Below, in pieces: positions 9,349 to 20,545 of a DNA stretch of 64,000 bases. Made by a program: the position numbers and the translations under genes. Position 1 is the stretch's first letter. Each line of letters starts with the position of its first letter. The DNA is from VRUE01 sp963702955 (lineage in GTDB: Bacteria; Actinomycetota; Thermoleophilia; Solirubrobacterales; 70-9): positions 124,001 to 188,000 of the forward strand of contig OY969774.1 in assembly GCA_963702955.1 (NCBI GenBank), given 5' to 3'. Under the pieces are notes generated by a model. That model was not told the origin of the DNA and did not search any database. It saw only the letters and a list, made by a program, of their open reading frames with translations.

Positions 9349-10332
9349 ATGCAGGCGATTGTCCTAGTGGGCGGCAAGGGGACGCGGCTGCGCCCGCTGA
9401 CCGAGACCGTGCCGAAGCCGGCGCTGACCCTGGTCAACCGCCCCTTTCTCGCCTACATGATCGAGTGGTTGGCCGGCCACGGCGTCACCGAGGCGGTGCT
9501 CGCCTGCGGCTTCCTCCCCGACGTGCTGCGCGAGGCGCTGGCCGGGGAGGAGGAGCGGGCCGGGGTGCGGATCCGCTACGCGGTCGAGCCCGAGCCGCTC
9601 GGCACCGCCGGGGCGATCCGCTTCGCCGCCGACCAGCTCGGCGACGAGCTCGAGGACCGCTTCCTGGCGCTGAACGGCGACGTGCTCACCGACCTCGACC
9701 TGAGCGCGCTGCTCGCAGCCCACGCCGACCGCGCGGCGCGGGCGACGATCGCCCTGCACCCGGTCGAGGACTCGGCCGCCTTCGGGCTCGTCCACAGCGA
9801 CGAGGAAGGGAAGGTGCTGGCCTTCCTCGAGAAGACCGGCGAGGCCGCGCCGGGCGAGGTCAACGCCGGCATGTACGTCTTGGAGCGCTCGGCGCTGGAG
9901 CTGATCCCGCCCGGCGAGAACGTCTCGATCGAGCGCGACGTCTTTCCCCGCCTGGTCGGCGTCGGCCTGCACGGGCTGCTGCTGGACGGCTACTGGGTGG
10001 ACATCGGCACCCCGGAGCGCTACCTGCAGGCGAGCTGGGACATCCTCGAGGGCCGGGTCGAGACGCGGGTCGAGCCGACCGCCCCGGGAGCCCTGGTCGC
10101 GGCGGGCGCCGAAGTGGCGGGCGACGCCACCGTCGGCCCCCGTGCCGTGATCTCTCCCGGCTGCCGGGTCGGCGCCGGGGCGGAGGTGCTCGAGTCGGTC
10201 CTGCTCGACGGCTGCGAGGTGGGGGAGGGCGCCCGCGTCACCCGCTCGATCCTCTCGCCCGGCGCTCGGGTGCCGGCCGGGGCCGAGGTCGACGGCGCCG
10301 TCGCCGCCGCGGATGAAATGGTTGCGGGATGA
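9349..10332 (+). CDS. Sugar-1-phosphate nucleotidyltransferase (mannose-1-P guanylyltransferase-like)
   Basis: Activates a sugar-1-phosphate to an NDP-sugar. The N-terminal nucleotidyltransferase signature GGKGTRLRPLTETVPKP, the EPLGTAGAI substrate loop, the NGDVLTDLDL metal site and GYWVDIGTPERYL are visible. The last 90 residues contain loose hexapeptide (left-handed beta-helix) repeats (GALVAAGAEVAGDATVGPRA). At 327 residues it matches short actinobacterial ManC/RmlA-like enzymes. Whether it uses GTP, UTP or dTTP cannot be read from the sequence. The following isomerase makes mannose-6-P/glucose-6-P interconversion, and hence GDP-mannose, a reasonable guess. It overlaps the next gene by 4 bases. 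Confidence 0.82.
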   Translation: MQAIVLVGGKGTRLRPLTETVPKPALTLVNRPFLAYMIEWLAGHGVTEAVLACGFLPDVLREALAGEEERAGVRIRYAVEPEPLGTAGAIRFAADQLGDELEDRFLALNGDVLTDLDLSALLAAHADRAARATIALHPVEDSAAFGLVHSDEEGKVLAFLEKTGEAAPGEVNAGMYVLERSALELIPPGENVSIERDVFPRLVGVGLHGLLLDGYWVDIGTPERYLQASWDILEGRVETRVEPTAPGALVAAGAEVAGDATVGPRAVISPGCRVGAGAEVLESVLLDGCEVGEGARVTRSILSPGARVPAGAEVDGAVAAADEMVAG

Positions 10333-11315
10333 GCATGCTCGACGACATCCTCGCCATCCCGGCGCACCTGCGGGACGCCCTCTGGCGGCTCGAGTCGGCT
10401 CGGCTCGAGCCCGCCGAGGCGGCCGGGGCGATGGTCTGCGGGATGGGCGGCTCGGCGATCGGCGGCGACCTCGCGGCGGCGGCGCTCGGCGACCGTCTGA
10501 CGCGGCCGCTGCTGACCGTGCGCGGCTACGAGCTGCCGAGCTGGGCGACCCCGGAGTGGACCGTCCTCTGCGTCAGCTACTCGGGCAACACCGAGGAGAC
10601 GCTGGCCTGCTTCGAGGCCGCCGAGGCGCTGGGCGCGCGGCGGATCGTCGTCAGCACCGGCGGCGAGCTGGTCGAGATGGCGCGGGCCGCCGGGGTGCCG
10701 GTCGTCGGCCTGCCCGGAATCCTGCAGCCGCGGGCCGCGGTCGCCTACATGTTCGTCGTCGCGGCCGAGGTCGCCGCCCTGGCCGGGGCCGCGCCCCGCG
10801 TCCACACCGAGGTCGAGGCGGCGGCCGCCTTCCTCGAGGCGCAGTCGGACGACCTGCGGGCGCGGGCGGTGGAGATCGCGGGCCGGCTCGGCGGCGCGGC
10901 GCCGGTCGTCTACGGCGCCGACCTGACGGCGCCGGTGGCGCGGCGCTGGAAGACCCAGGTGAACGAGAACGCGAAGCTGCCCGCCTTCTTCTCCGAGCTG
11001 CCGGAGGCCGACCACAACGAGCTCTGCGGCTGGGCCGGCTCATCCGACGCCGCATCGCTTGCGGCCGTGCTGCTCGAAGACTGCGACCAGCATCCGCGCG
11101 AGCGCCGTCGCTTCGAGCTGACCGCGGAGGCGATCGCCGCCGGTGGCGCCGAGGCGATCGCGATCGAGACGGCCGGGGAGACGCGGGTCGAACGGCTGCT
11201 GTGGGCGACGATGCTCGGCGATCTCGTCTCGATCGAGCTCGCCGAGGCGCGCGGCGTCGATCCGATGCCGGTCGAGGCGATCGAGGAATTCAAGGCCGCG
11301 CTCGGGCGTCCATGA
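10329..11315 (+). CDS. Bifunctional phosphoglucose/phosphomannose isomerase-like SIS protein
   Basis: Two SIS-fold halves bind phosphosugar. GMGGSAIGGD (near residue 38) and SYSGNTEETLACFEAA (near 78) are the phosphate loops. LPEADHNELCGW (about residues 221-232) carries the Glu and His typical of the small archaeal/actinobacterial PGI/PMI class. Length of 328 residues fits that class. ATG 10329 overlaps the preceding stop by ATGA; a second ATG two codons later is possible. Flanked on both sides by nucleotidyltransferases, it probably feeds hexose-phosphate into NDP-sugar synthesis. Confidence 0.87.
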   Translation: MSMLDDILAIPAHLRDALWRLESARLEPAEAAGAMVCGMGGSAIGGDLAAAALGDRLTRPLLTVRGYELPSWATPEWTVLCVSYSGNTEETLACFEAAEALGARRIVVSTGGELVEMARAAGVPVVGLPGILQPRAAVAYMFVVAAEVAALAGAAPRVHTEVEAAAAFLEAQSDDLRARAVEIAGRLGGAAPVVYGADLTAPVARRWKTQVNENAKLPAFFSELPEADHNELCGWAGSSDAASLAAVLLEDCDQHPRERRRFELTAEAIAAGGAEAIAIETAGETRVERLLWATMLGDLVSIELAEARGVDPMPVEAIEEFKAALGRP

Positions 11316-12319
11316 TGCGCGCGATGATCCTGGCGGCGGGGCTTGGGACCCGGCTGCGGCCGATCACCTACGGGATGCCGAAGCCGATGGTGCCGGTGCT
11401 GAACCGGCCGCTGATGGAGCACACGACGAGGCTGCTGGCCGAGCAGGGCTTCGACGCGGCGATCGCCAACCTGCACTGGTTCCCGGAGCTGATCGAGGGC
11501 CACTTCGGCGACGGCTCCGAGTTCGGCCTCGACCTCTCCTACAGCCGCGAGGAGCGGCTGCTGGGAACCGCCGGCGGGGTTCGCAAGGCCGCCGGCTTTC
11601 TCGGCGACTCCTTCCTGGTCGTCGCCGGCGACGCGCTCACCGACATCGACCTCGGCGCGATGCGGGACTTCCACGATTCCCACGACGGGCTGGTGACGAT
11701 GGCGACCAAGCGGGTCGCCGACACCGATCAGTTCGGCGTCGTGATCGCCGGGGAGGACGGCCGCATCCAGGGGTTTCAGGAGAAGCCCGACCCGGCCGAG
11801 GCGCTCTCCGACCTCGCCAACACCTGCATCTACATGTTCCGCGCCGAGGTCTTCGACTACTTCCCCGAGCCGGGGACGAGCAACGACGCCGGCCCCGACG
11901 ACCCACCCGAGTTCGCCGACTGGGCGAAGGACGTGTTCCCGGCGCTGCTCGAGGCCGACGTCCCCTTCTACTCGCACGAGATCGACGCCTACTGGAACGA
12001 CATCGGCAACCTCGACGAGCTGCGCCAGGGCAACCTCGACGCCCTGCACGGCGAGGTCCGGGTCGAGCCGGGAGCGCCCGAGGTCGCCGCCGGCGTGCGC
12101 TCCGCCAGCCCGCTCGAGGGCGCCGAGGTGAGCGCGCCGGCGCTGATCGGCGAGCGGGTCGAGATCGGCGAGGGCGTGCGGATCGAGGGCCCGGCGATCG
12201 TCGGCGACGGCTGCCGGATCGGCGACGGCGCCTGCATCCGCGATTCGATCCTGCTCGAAGGCGCCGAGCTGCCCGCCGGGGCGATCCTGATCGGCGGCAT
12301 CGCGGCTCACGCGCGATAG
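11312..12319 (+). CDS. Second sugar-1-phosphate nucleotidyltransferase
   Basis: A 335-residue NTP-transferase similar to, but clearly distinct from, the one at 9349. Motifs are AAGLGTRLRPITYGMPKPMVPVL, LLGTAGGVRKAAGF, VVAGDALTDIDL and YWNDIGNLDELRQ. The C-terminus has hexapeptide repeats (VEIGEGVRIEGPAIVGDGCR). This resembles mannose-1-phosphate or glucose-1-phosphate nucleotidyltransferases of the RfbA/GCD1 group. ATG 11312 overlaps the isomerase stop by 4 bases, so translation is probably coupled. Exact specificity is not determinable. Confidence 0.82.
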   Translation: MMRAMILAAGLGTRLRPITYGMPKPMVPVLNRPLMEHTTRLLAEQGFDAAIANLHWFPELIEGHFGDGSEFGLDLSYSREERLLGTAGGVRKAAGFLGDSFLVVAGDALTDIDLGAMRDFHDSHDGLVTMATKRVADTDQFGVVIAGEDGRIQGFQEKPDPAEALSDLANTCIYMFRAEVFDYFPEPGTSNDAGPDDPPEFADWAKDVFPALLEADVPFYSHEIDAYWNDIGNLDELRQGNLDALHGEVRVEPGAPEVAAGVRSASPLEGAEVSAPALIGERVEIGEGVRIEGPAIVGDGCRIGDGACIRDSILLEGAELPAGAILIGGIAAHAR

Positions 12320-12381
12320 CCGTCACACACATTTGACGTTCCGCGCAGCACGCGCGCGGCGCGGCCCCGGAGGATCGGAGC

Positions 12382-13005
12382 ATGAAGCTCCTCCACGCAG
12401 TCGCCGCCGGCCTGGCGCCGCCGCTCTGCGCCGCCTGCGGGCGGACCTGCCGCTCCGAGGCGGTGCTCTGCACCCGCTGCTCGCGGCGTCTCGCCGCGGC
12501 CGAGCCGATCGCCGGCGGCAGCCCGCCCGGCGTCGACCGCGCCTGGTCCGCGGCGGCTCACGAGGACGTCGCCCGTAGCCTCATCGCCGCGCTCAAGTTC
12601 CGCCGCCTGCTCCGGGTCGCCGACCTGATGGCCGACCGGATCCAGTGGCTGGCCCCATCCGACCTGCTCAGCGGCACGATCGTCCCGGTCCCGACCGCCC
12701 CCTTCCGCACCGCCCTCCGAGGCTTCGACCCGGCAGCCGAGCTGGCGGCGGCTCTGGCCGAAAGGACCGAGCTCCCGATCCGCCCCTGCCTCGCCCGCCG
12801 TGGCGTCGGTCGCCAGCGGGGCAAGCGCCGAGCCGAGCGGGTCGGCCATCCACCGCAGATCCGCACCACCGCCGAAGTCCCCCGCAGCGTCCTGCTCGTA
12901 GACGACGTCCTCACGACGGGAGCGACGCTCACATCCTGCGCCCTGGCCCTGCGTCGGGCAGGAGCTGTACGCATAGCAGCCGTGACCTTCGCCAGGCGCC
13001 TGTGA
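12382..13005 (+). CDS. comF: ComF-family phosphoribosyltransferase-like protein
   Basis: ComF proteins are linked to DNA uptake in competent bacteria, although many carriers are not known to be competent. The N-terminus has a zinc-finger-like CAACGRTC...CTRC (residues 13-33). The C-terminal PRPP-binding loop is VLLVDDVLTTGATL (about 173-186). Length 207 residues is typical. The start ATG follows ggaggatcgga. The gene stands between the envelope-sugar cluster and hpf, with 62 bases of spacer upstream. Confidence 0.88.
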   Translation: MKLLHAVAAGLAPPLCAACGRTCRSEAVLCTRCSRRLAAAEPIAGGSPPGVDRAWSAAAHEDVARSLIAALKFRRLLRVADLMADRIQWLAPSDLLSGTIVPVPTAPFRTALRGFDPAAELAAALAERTELPIRPCLARRGVGRQRGKRRAERVGHPPQIRTTAEVPRSVLLVDDVLTTGATLTSCALALRRAGAVRIAAVTFARRL

Positions 13006-13091
13006 AGGCGCCGCACTCTCCGTAGATATCCCTCTTGTCGAACGGGTACCCCGGGCGTAGCATCGAAGCAGACACCACCAAGGAGGCCAAC

Positions 13092-13445
13092 ATGCGGATC
13101 GAGATTCGGGGTCGCAACGTCGAGGTCGACGAGGAGCTGCGGGAGCATGTGATGCAGCGCTTCAACCGGGTTGGCAGGCAGGTCTCCGAGCTGGCGACGC
13201 TGGAAGTGACGGTCTGGGAGGAGCGCAACCCCGCGAACCCCGACCGCCAGGTCGCGGAGGCGACGCTGCGGCTGAAGGGGGTCACCCTGCACGCGAAGGA
13301 GGCCTCGCCGGAAATGTCGCACACGATCCACGAGCTGGCGCAGGACGTCCACCGTCAGGTGAAGAAGCACCGCGCCCTGAGGCGCAAGCGGCGCCGGACG
13401 CGCAAGCTGATCAACCAGCTGCGCGGGCGCCCGGCGACCCTCTGA
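13092..13445 (+). CDS. hpf: Ribosome hibernation promoting factor, short form (HPF/RaiA)
   Basis: Binds the 30S subunit between mRNA and tRNA sites and stabilises idle ribosomes. RIEIRGRNVEVDEELREHV begins the single beta-alpha-beta-beta-beta-alpha domain. The protein ends with a very basic helix (KKHRALRRKRRRTRKL). At 117 residues it lacks the C-terminal dimerisation domain of long HPF, so on this evidence it is the short type, although most Gram-positive relatives have the long one. ATG 13092 has a strong AAGGAGG 6 bases upstream, which decides it against the longer open frame. Confidence 0.88.
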   Translation: MRIEIRGRNVEVDEELREHVMQRFNRVGRQVSELATLEVTVWEERNPANPDRQVAEATLRLKGVTLHAKEASPEMSHTIHELAQDVHRQVKKHRALRRKRRRTRKLINQLRGRPATL

Positions 13446-13447
13446 GC

Positions 13448-13484
13448 AAGCTGAGCAGAGGGAGGGGCACCCGATCCCTCCCCG
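13448..13484. repeat. Dispersed repeat family B, copy 1
   Basis: GGGAGGGG-CACCCGAT-CCCTCCCC hairpin element between hpf and secA. The same core, with related flanks, recurs at 18801-18840, 54906-54951 (opposite orientation) and 54987-55033. Confidence 0.65.
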
Positions 13485-13505
13485 GTCCATCGCTACCCTT
13501 GAGCG

Positions 13506-16364
<2,859 letters not shown>

Positions 16365-16370
16365 CGGCCC

Positions 16371-16769
16371 TTGATCCACGACCCGATCCGCGAGTTCATC
16401 CGGGCCTTCAACGAGCGGGAGCTGGATGCCTTTGTCGAGGTGCTCGATGCTGAGGTGGAGCTGCATTCGATGAAGGGGTTGCGGAAGGGGGTAGAGGCCG
16501 CTCGGTTGTGGGCGACTCGCTCGCCGGAGGGGGCGCAGCAGAGGATTGAGTTGGAGGAGCTCTACGAGGACGGGACCGAGGGCGGCGGCGGGTCGGCCGT
16601 GGCGCTGATCCGGCGGATCTGGCGCTGGGCCGGAGAGGACTCCGTCGCCGGCGTGGACGAGATGGCGTGGCTGTTCGAGCTACGCGAGCACCGGGTGCTC
16701 AGCTGGCGCCCCTTCGAGAACCGTGCCGAGGCGCTGCGGGCCGGTGGCTTCGAGCACGCTGCCGGATAG
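16371..16769 (+). CDS. SnoaL-like / NTF2-like small protein
   Basis: A 132-residue protein with the pattern of the SnoaL-like cone fold: FIRAFNERELDAFVEVLDAEVELHS near the N-terminus and DEMAWLFELREHRVLSWRPFENRAEALRAGG at the end, the usual ending of this family. Members include cyclases, isomerases and binding proteins, so function cannot be assigned. The start is TTG at 16371, 6 bases after secA, without a good ribosome binding site. The first residues could be misplaced. Confidence 0.7.
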   Translation: MIHDPIREFIRAFNERELDAFVEVLDAEVELHSMKGLRKGVEAARLWATRSPEGAQQRIELEELYEDGTEGGGGSAVALIRRIWRWAGEDSVAGVDEMAWLFELREHRVLSWRPFENRAEALRAGGFEHAAG

Positions 16770-16785
16770 GACGTACGATCCGGCG

Positions 16786-17658
16786 ATGGATCCAGTTGCC
16801 ATCGAGGCCAACAGCGAGGCGGCGGAGGCCTGGAGCGGGCCGCTGTTCGACCGCTTCGTCAAGTACCGCGAGCTGGTCGCCGACGGGCTCGGCGCCCACG
16901 GCGAGGCGGCGATGGCCGCGCACCCGCCGCGACCCGGCGATCGCGTCCTCGATCTCGGCTGCGGCTTCGGCGACACTACCCAGCGCCTCGCGGATCTGGT
17001 CGGCCCCGAGGGCGAGGCGCTCGGCGTCGATGTCTCCGAGCCGTTCATCGAGCGGGCGCGGGAGGAGCTCGACGGTGGCGTCGAAAACGTCAACTTCGCC
17101 GTCGCCGACGTGCAGGCGACCGAGTTCGAGCAGCGCTTCGACTACGCCTTCTCGCGGATGGGCCTGATGTTCTTCGCCGGCCCCGTGCAGGCTTTCCGCA
17201 ACATCCGCGCCGCGCTCGTCCCCGGCGGCCGGCTCTGCGCGGTCGTCTGGCGGCGCAAGCTCGACAACGACTGGATGCACCGCGCCGAGCAGGTCGTCGA
17301 GGGGTACCTCGACCATCCCGAGGAGAGCGACGAGCCGACCTGCGGTCCCGGCCCGTTCTCGATGGCCGATGCCGACACGGTCAGCGAGCAGCTGCAGATC
17401 GCCGGCTTCGAGCAGATCGCGCTGCAGCGTTGCGACCTGCCGATCAAGATCGGCGACGACCTCGACCACGCGGTCGAGTTCAACATGGCGCTGGGGCCGG
17501 CGGGAGAGGTGCTGCGCCTGTGGGGGGATCGGGTCGACGAGATCCGGCCGAAGATCGCCGCTGCGCTGCGCGAGGCGCTGGCCGAATTCGACGGCCCCGA
17601 CGGCGTGATCGCCCCCGCCTCGACCTGGATTGTCTCCGCCGCCGCGCCCAGCCATTAG
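16786..17658 (+). CDS. Class I SAM-dependent methyltransferase
   Basis: A methyltransferase with the SAM motif VLDLGCGFGDTTQRLAD (near residue 50), acidic loop LGVDVSEPF and motif II-like FDYAFSRMGLMFF. At 290 residues it resembles the UbiE/Methyltransf_11 group. ATG 16786 is chosen over the upstream open frame because the latter overlaps the SnoaL-like gene by 47 bases. Substrate unknown; the SnoaL-like neighbour gives no firm clue. Confidence 0.83.
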   Translation: MDPVAIEANSEAAEAWSGPLFDRFVKYRELVADGLGAHGEAAMAAHPPRPGDRVLDLGCGFGDTTQRLADLVGPEGEALGVDVSEPFIERAREELDGGVENVNFAVADVQATEFEQRFDYAFSRMGLMFFAGPVQAFRNIRAALVPGGRLCAVVWRRKLDNDWMHRAEQVVEGYLDHPEESDEPTCGPGPFSMADADTVSEQLQIAGFEQIALQRCDLPIKIGDDLDHAVEFNMALGPAGEVLRLWGDRVDEIRPKIAAALREALAEFDGPDGVIAPASTWIVSAAAPSH

Positions 17659-17668
17659 CCTGTCGGGC

Positions 17669-18788
17669 ATGGCCGATGCCGCCCAGACCGAATCGGTGCC
17701 GGCGCGGCTGGCCGAGATCCGCGAGCAGTTGAAGCTGCTCTCGGACTACCTTTGACCCCGCTTCGCTGCGGGAGGAAGCCGAGCGGCTGGAGGAGGAGAT
17801 GGGCCGGCCCGGCTTCTGGGACGACCAGGCGGCGGCGGCGCGCACCTCGGCCGCGCACGCCCGCGCCCAGCGCAAGCTGAAGACCTTCGAGGAGCTGTGG
17901 TCCGAGGCCGGCGACCTCGACGAGCTGGCCGAGATGGCGGCCGAGGACGAGGAGATGGCGGCCGAGCTGGACACCCAGCTCGCCTCGGTCGAGCGGCGGC
18001 TGGCCGAGCTGGAAGAGGCGCGGCTGTTCAGCGGGGAGTACGACGCCGGCGACGCGGTGGTCACGGTCCACGCCGGGGCGGGCGGCACCGACTCCCAGGA
18101 CTGGGCGGAGATTCTGCTGCGGATGTACCTGCGCTGGGCGGAGCGGCGCGGCTTCGAGGTCGAGATGAAGGAGGCATCGCCCGGCGAGGAGGCGGGGCTG
18201 AAGTCGGCGACCTTCATCGCCCGCGGCGAGAACGCCTACGGCCTCTTCGCCGCCGAGCGCGGCGTCCATCGCCTGGTGCGGATATCCCCCTTCGATTCCT
18301 CGGCGCGCCGCCACACCAGCTTCGCCCAGGTCGACGTCGGACCGCTGGTCGACGAGGGGGTCGAGGTCGAGATCGACGACGCCGACCTGCGGATCGACAC
18401 CTACCGCGCCTCCGGCGCCGGCGGCCAGCACGTCAACAAGACCGACTCGGCGGTGCGGATCACCCACATCCCGACCGGGCTCGTCGTGCAGTGCCAGAAC
18501 GAGCGCTCGCAGACCCAGAACAAGGCGGTGGCGATGCAGCTGCTGCGCTCGAAGCTGATCGAGCTGGAGGAGCGCAAACGGGCGGAGACGCTGGCGAAGG
18601 AGCGCGGCGAGGTGAAGGAAGTCGCCTGGGGGTCGCAGATCCGCAGCTACTTCCTCCATCCCGACCAGCGGGTCAAAGACCACCGCACCGGCCACGAGGT
18701 CGGCGACGCGCAGCGGGTCCTCGACGGCGACATCGACGACTTCATCCGCGACTACCTGAACAAGACGGCGGCCTCGTCGGCGAGATAG
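17669..18788 (+). CDS. prfB: Peptide chain release factor 2 with programmed +1 frameshift
   Basis: RF2 releases peptides at UGA and UAA. The first 28 codons end at CTT followed by an in-frame TGA at 17753-17755. Shifting +1 at CTT-TGA-C to read GAC continues into 344 more codons, giving 372 residues. Key motifs are ISPFDSS (the SPF stop-codon tripeptide of RF2) and GAGGQHVNKT (catalytic GGQ). This is the classic autoregulatory frameshift: low RF2 makes the ribosome pause at UGA and slip. I see no strong internal Shine-Dalgarno next to the shift site, which differs from E. coli. Annotation pipelines would probably miss the first 28 codons. Confidence 0.95.
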
Positions 18789-19343
18789 CTACTTCGGAAG
18801 AAGCACAAGCCGCGGGGAGGGGCACCCGGCCCTCCCTACGGGTCGTAGCTTCAGGATGAGCTTGTCAGGCTGCATATGGCCGAGCTGTTTGGTGAAGCGG
18901 AGGGTTCCGGTGTGGCTCAGGTGGCGCTTGAGGGTCCCCAGGTGAGATGAGAGCTGGAGCTCGGCCTTGAACGGTTCGTAGGTCGTGTAGCCGAGCGTGA
19001 CCTTCAGCGTCTGGTGGTTTGTGGCGGCGTGGGCGTGGGCGCTGCGGAGGGGGCATTTTGCTTCCTGCGACGAGGAGGAGCCACCCGCTCCCTTGACCCC
19101 TTCGCAGAACGCTTCCAGTTCTTCCTGTTCGATTTCGCCGTGGGCGAATTCGGCGCGGGCTTCGGCGCATTCCGCAGCCGGGTCTTCTTCTTCGACTTCT
19201 TCTATGACTTCGAATTCTTCGGGTGCCGCGGACACGGTCGCGAGACCGGTCGAAGCCGGGCTGAGGCTCGACGCGTAGGCGGTGCCCCCCGTAAGCAGCA
19301 GCGCTGCCAGCGCCAGAGTCAGGAGTATGAGCCTGCGATCCAT
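18789..19343 (-). CDS. Hypothetical secreted protein
   Basis: A 184-residue protein I do not recognise. A clear signal peptide (hydrophobic residues 5-22, cleavage near TAYA-SS) is followed by a very acidic stretch (EEFEVIEEVEEEDPAAE). A Cys-containing middle part and a beta-like C-terminal half (TLKVTLGYTTYEPFKAELQLS, HLSHTGTLRFTKQL) follow. The gene converges on prfB and its stop codon directly abuts the prfB stop. Its last 16 or so residues (RAGCPSPRLVLLPK) are encoded by a dispersed repeat, so the natural C-terminus may have been replaced. Confidence 0.65.
   Translation of the reverse strand: MDRRLILLTLALAALLLTGGTAYASSLSPASTGLATVSAAPEEFEVIEEVEEEDPAAECAEARAEFAHGEIEQEELEAFCEGVKGAGGSSSSQEAKCPLRSAHAHAATNHQTLKVTLGYTTYEPFKAELQLSSHLGTLKRHLSHTGTLRFTKQLGHMQPDKLILKLRPVGRAGCPSPRLVLLPK
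18801..18840. repeat. Dispersed repeat family B, copy 2
   Basis: The element begins acaagccgcggggagggg and closes with the CCCTCCC arm and tacg. It lies at the 3' end of the gene read on the minus strand and supplies that protein's last residues. The closest relative is at 54987-55033. Confidence 0.75.
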
Positions 19344-19389
19344 GCCAAGTGGATCGACGCTTCCGGGGGACAGCCTTAGCCGCCTGTGC

Positions 19390-19956
19390 TCAGGTGGACG
19401 ATTCGTCCAGTACGCCCTCCAGGCGCAGAAGCTCCTCCTTCATCGGCAGGCCGCCGCCGTAGCCGCCGAGGGCGCCGCCGCTGCGCAGGACGCGGTGGCA
19501 GGGGACGACGATCGGGACCGGGTTGGCGCCGCAGGCGCTGCCGGCGGCGCGCACCGCGCGCTCGTTGCCGGCGCTGCGGGCGATCTGGGTGTAGCTGCGG
19601 GTCTGGCCGTAGGGGATGCGGGCGATCGCCCGCACGGCCCGGCGGCGGAAGTCGTGGGTGAGCTGCCAGTCGAGCGGCAGGTCGAACTCGGTCAGCTTGC
19701 CCTCGAAATAGAGGTCGAGCTGGCGGCGGGCGTCGTCGAGCCGCGCCGGCGCCTCGACCACCCGCGGCGAGATCCGTCGTGCCAGCTCCTCCAGCGTCTC
19801 GTCCTCGTCGTGGCTGGGCAGGTTGAGCTTGACCAGCCCGCGCGGCGTCGCCGCCAGCAGCAGCCGCCCGAAGGGGGAGTCGACCGTCGCGTAGGCCACG
19901 TCGAGGAGGCCGTCGGCTTCGGCCCGCTCGGCGAATCGCTTCAGCTCGGCCTTCAT
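19390..19956 (-). CDS. ogt: Methylated-DNA--protein-cysteine S-methyltransferase
   Basis: Suicide repair protein that removes methyl groups from O6-methylguanine. The active-site motif PCHR is present in PIVVPCHRVLRSGG (about residues 142-155), preceded by the helix-turn-helix region VRAIARIPYGQTRSYTQIA. Length 188 residues is normal. Its ATG overlaps the stop of the upstream ECF sigma gene (ATGA, 19953-19956), so the two are co-translated. Confidence 0.93.
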   Translation of the reverse strand: MKAELKRFAERAEADGLLDVAYATVDSPFGRLLLAATPRGLVKLNLPSHDEDETLEELARRISPRVVEAPARLDDARRQLDLYFEGKLTEFDLPLDWQLTHDFRRRAVRAIARIPYGQTRSYTQIARSAGNERAVRAAGSACGANPVPIVVPCHRVLRSGGALGGYGGGLPMKEELLRLEGVLDESST

Positions 19957-20420
19957 GCCATCTCCTTCCGCAGTCGCTTGATTCCCTCGTGCAGGCTGCG
20001 CCGCGCCGCCTCCGGCGAGCAGTCGAGCGCGGCGGCGATCTCGGCGTGGGGGAGGTCGCAGCCGTAGCGCAGCGCCACCGCGGCGCGCTGCTTCGGCGGC
20101 AGCGCCCCGACCAGCGCCCAGATCTCACCGTCGAGCTCGGGCTCGGCGGTGGCGCCGGCCAGCTCGCCGGCCTCGGCGACCGGCAGCGGCCGGCGGCCCT
20201 TGGCGCGGTGATGGTCGATCGCCTTGCGATGGGCGATCGTCAAGAGCCAGCCGCGCAGATTGCTTGCGTCGCCAAGGCGGGGATAGGCCCGCAGCGCCGC
20301 GAGAAAGGTCTCCTGGAAGCAGTCCTCGGCGTCGGCGCGCCCGACCGCCCCGCGCAAGACGGCCAGGACGTCGCTGGCATGCTCGTCTAGCAGTGTCTGG
20401 AAGGGCGGAAGGGCGTTCAA
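19953..20420 (-). CDS. ECF-type RNA polymerase sigma factor
   Basis: A 155-residue sigma-70 family regulator. Region 2 is seen in DAEDCFQETFLAALRAYPRL and NLRGWLLTIAHRKAIDHHR, region 4 in LPPKQRAAVALRYGCDLPHAEIAAALDCSPEAARRSLHEGIKRLR. No anti-sigma gene is next to it. Coupling to ogt suggests a link to DNA alkylation repair, but that is inference. Its promoter region is shared with nadC, read in the opposite direction, and holds an array of ACTTGAAA repeats. Confidence 0.88.
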   Translation of the reverse strand: MNALPPFQTLLDEHASDVLAVLRGAVGRADAEDCFQETFLAALRAYPRLGDASNLRGWLLTIAHRKAIDHHRAKGRRPLPVAEAGELAGATAEPELDGEIWALVGALPPKQRAAVALRYGCDLPHAEIAAALDCSPEAARRSLHEGIKRLRKEMA

Positions 20421-20473
20421 GTCAGGGATTAAACGCCTGTGGCACCCGGGCCGTGAGATCGTTCAAGGCCGCT

Positions 20474-20545
20474 ACTTGAAAGCTACTTGCAACTACATGA
20501 AATAAGACTTGAAATAGGCCTGGAAAACGATGGTTTTACTTGAAA
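20474..20545. promoter_or_regulatory. Array of five ACTTGAAA-like direct repeats
   Basis: ACTTGAAA or one-mismatch copies start at 20474, 20485, 20495, 20507 and 20538. Spacings of 11, 10, 12 and 31 bases put all of them on about the same face of the helix. They sit between the divergent sigma-factor gene and nadC, the last inside the nadC start. This looks like a cooperative operator; the binding protein is unknown. Confidence 0.45.
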
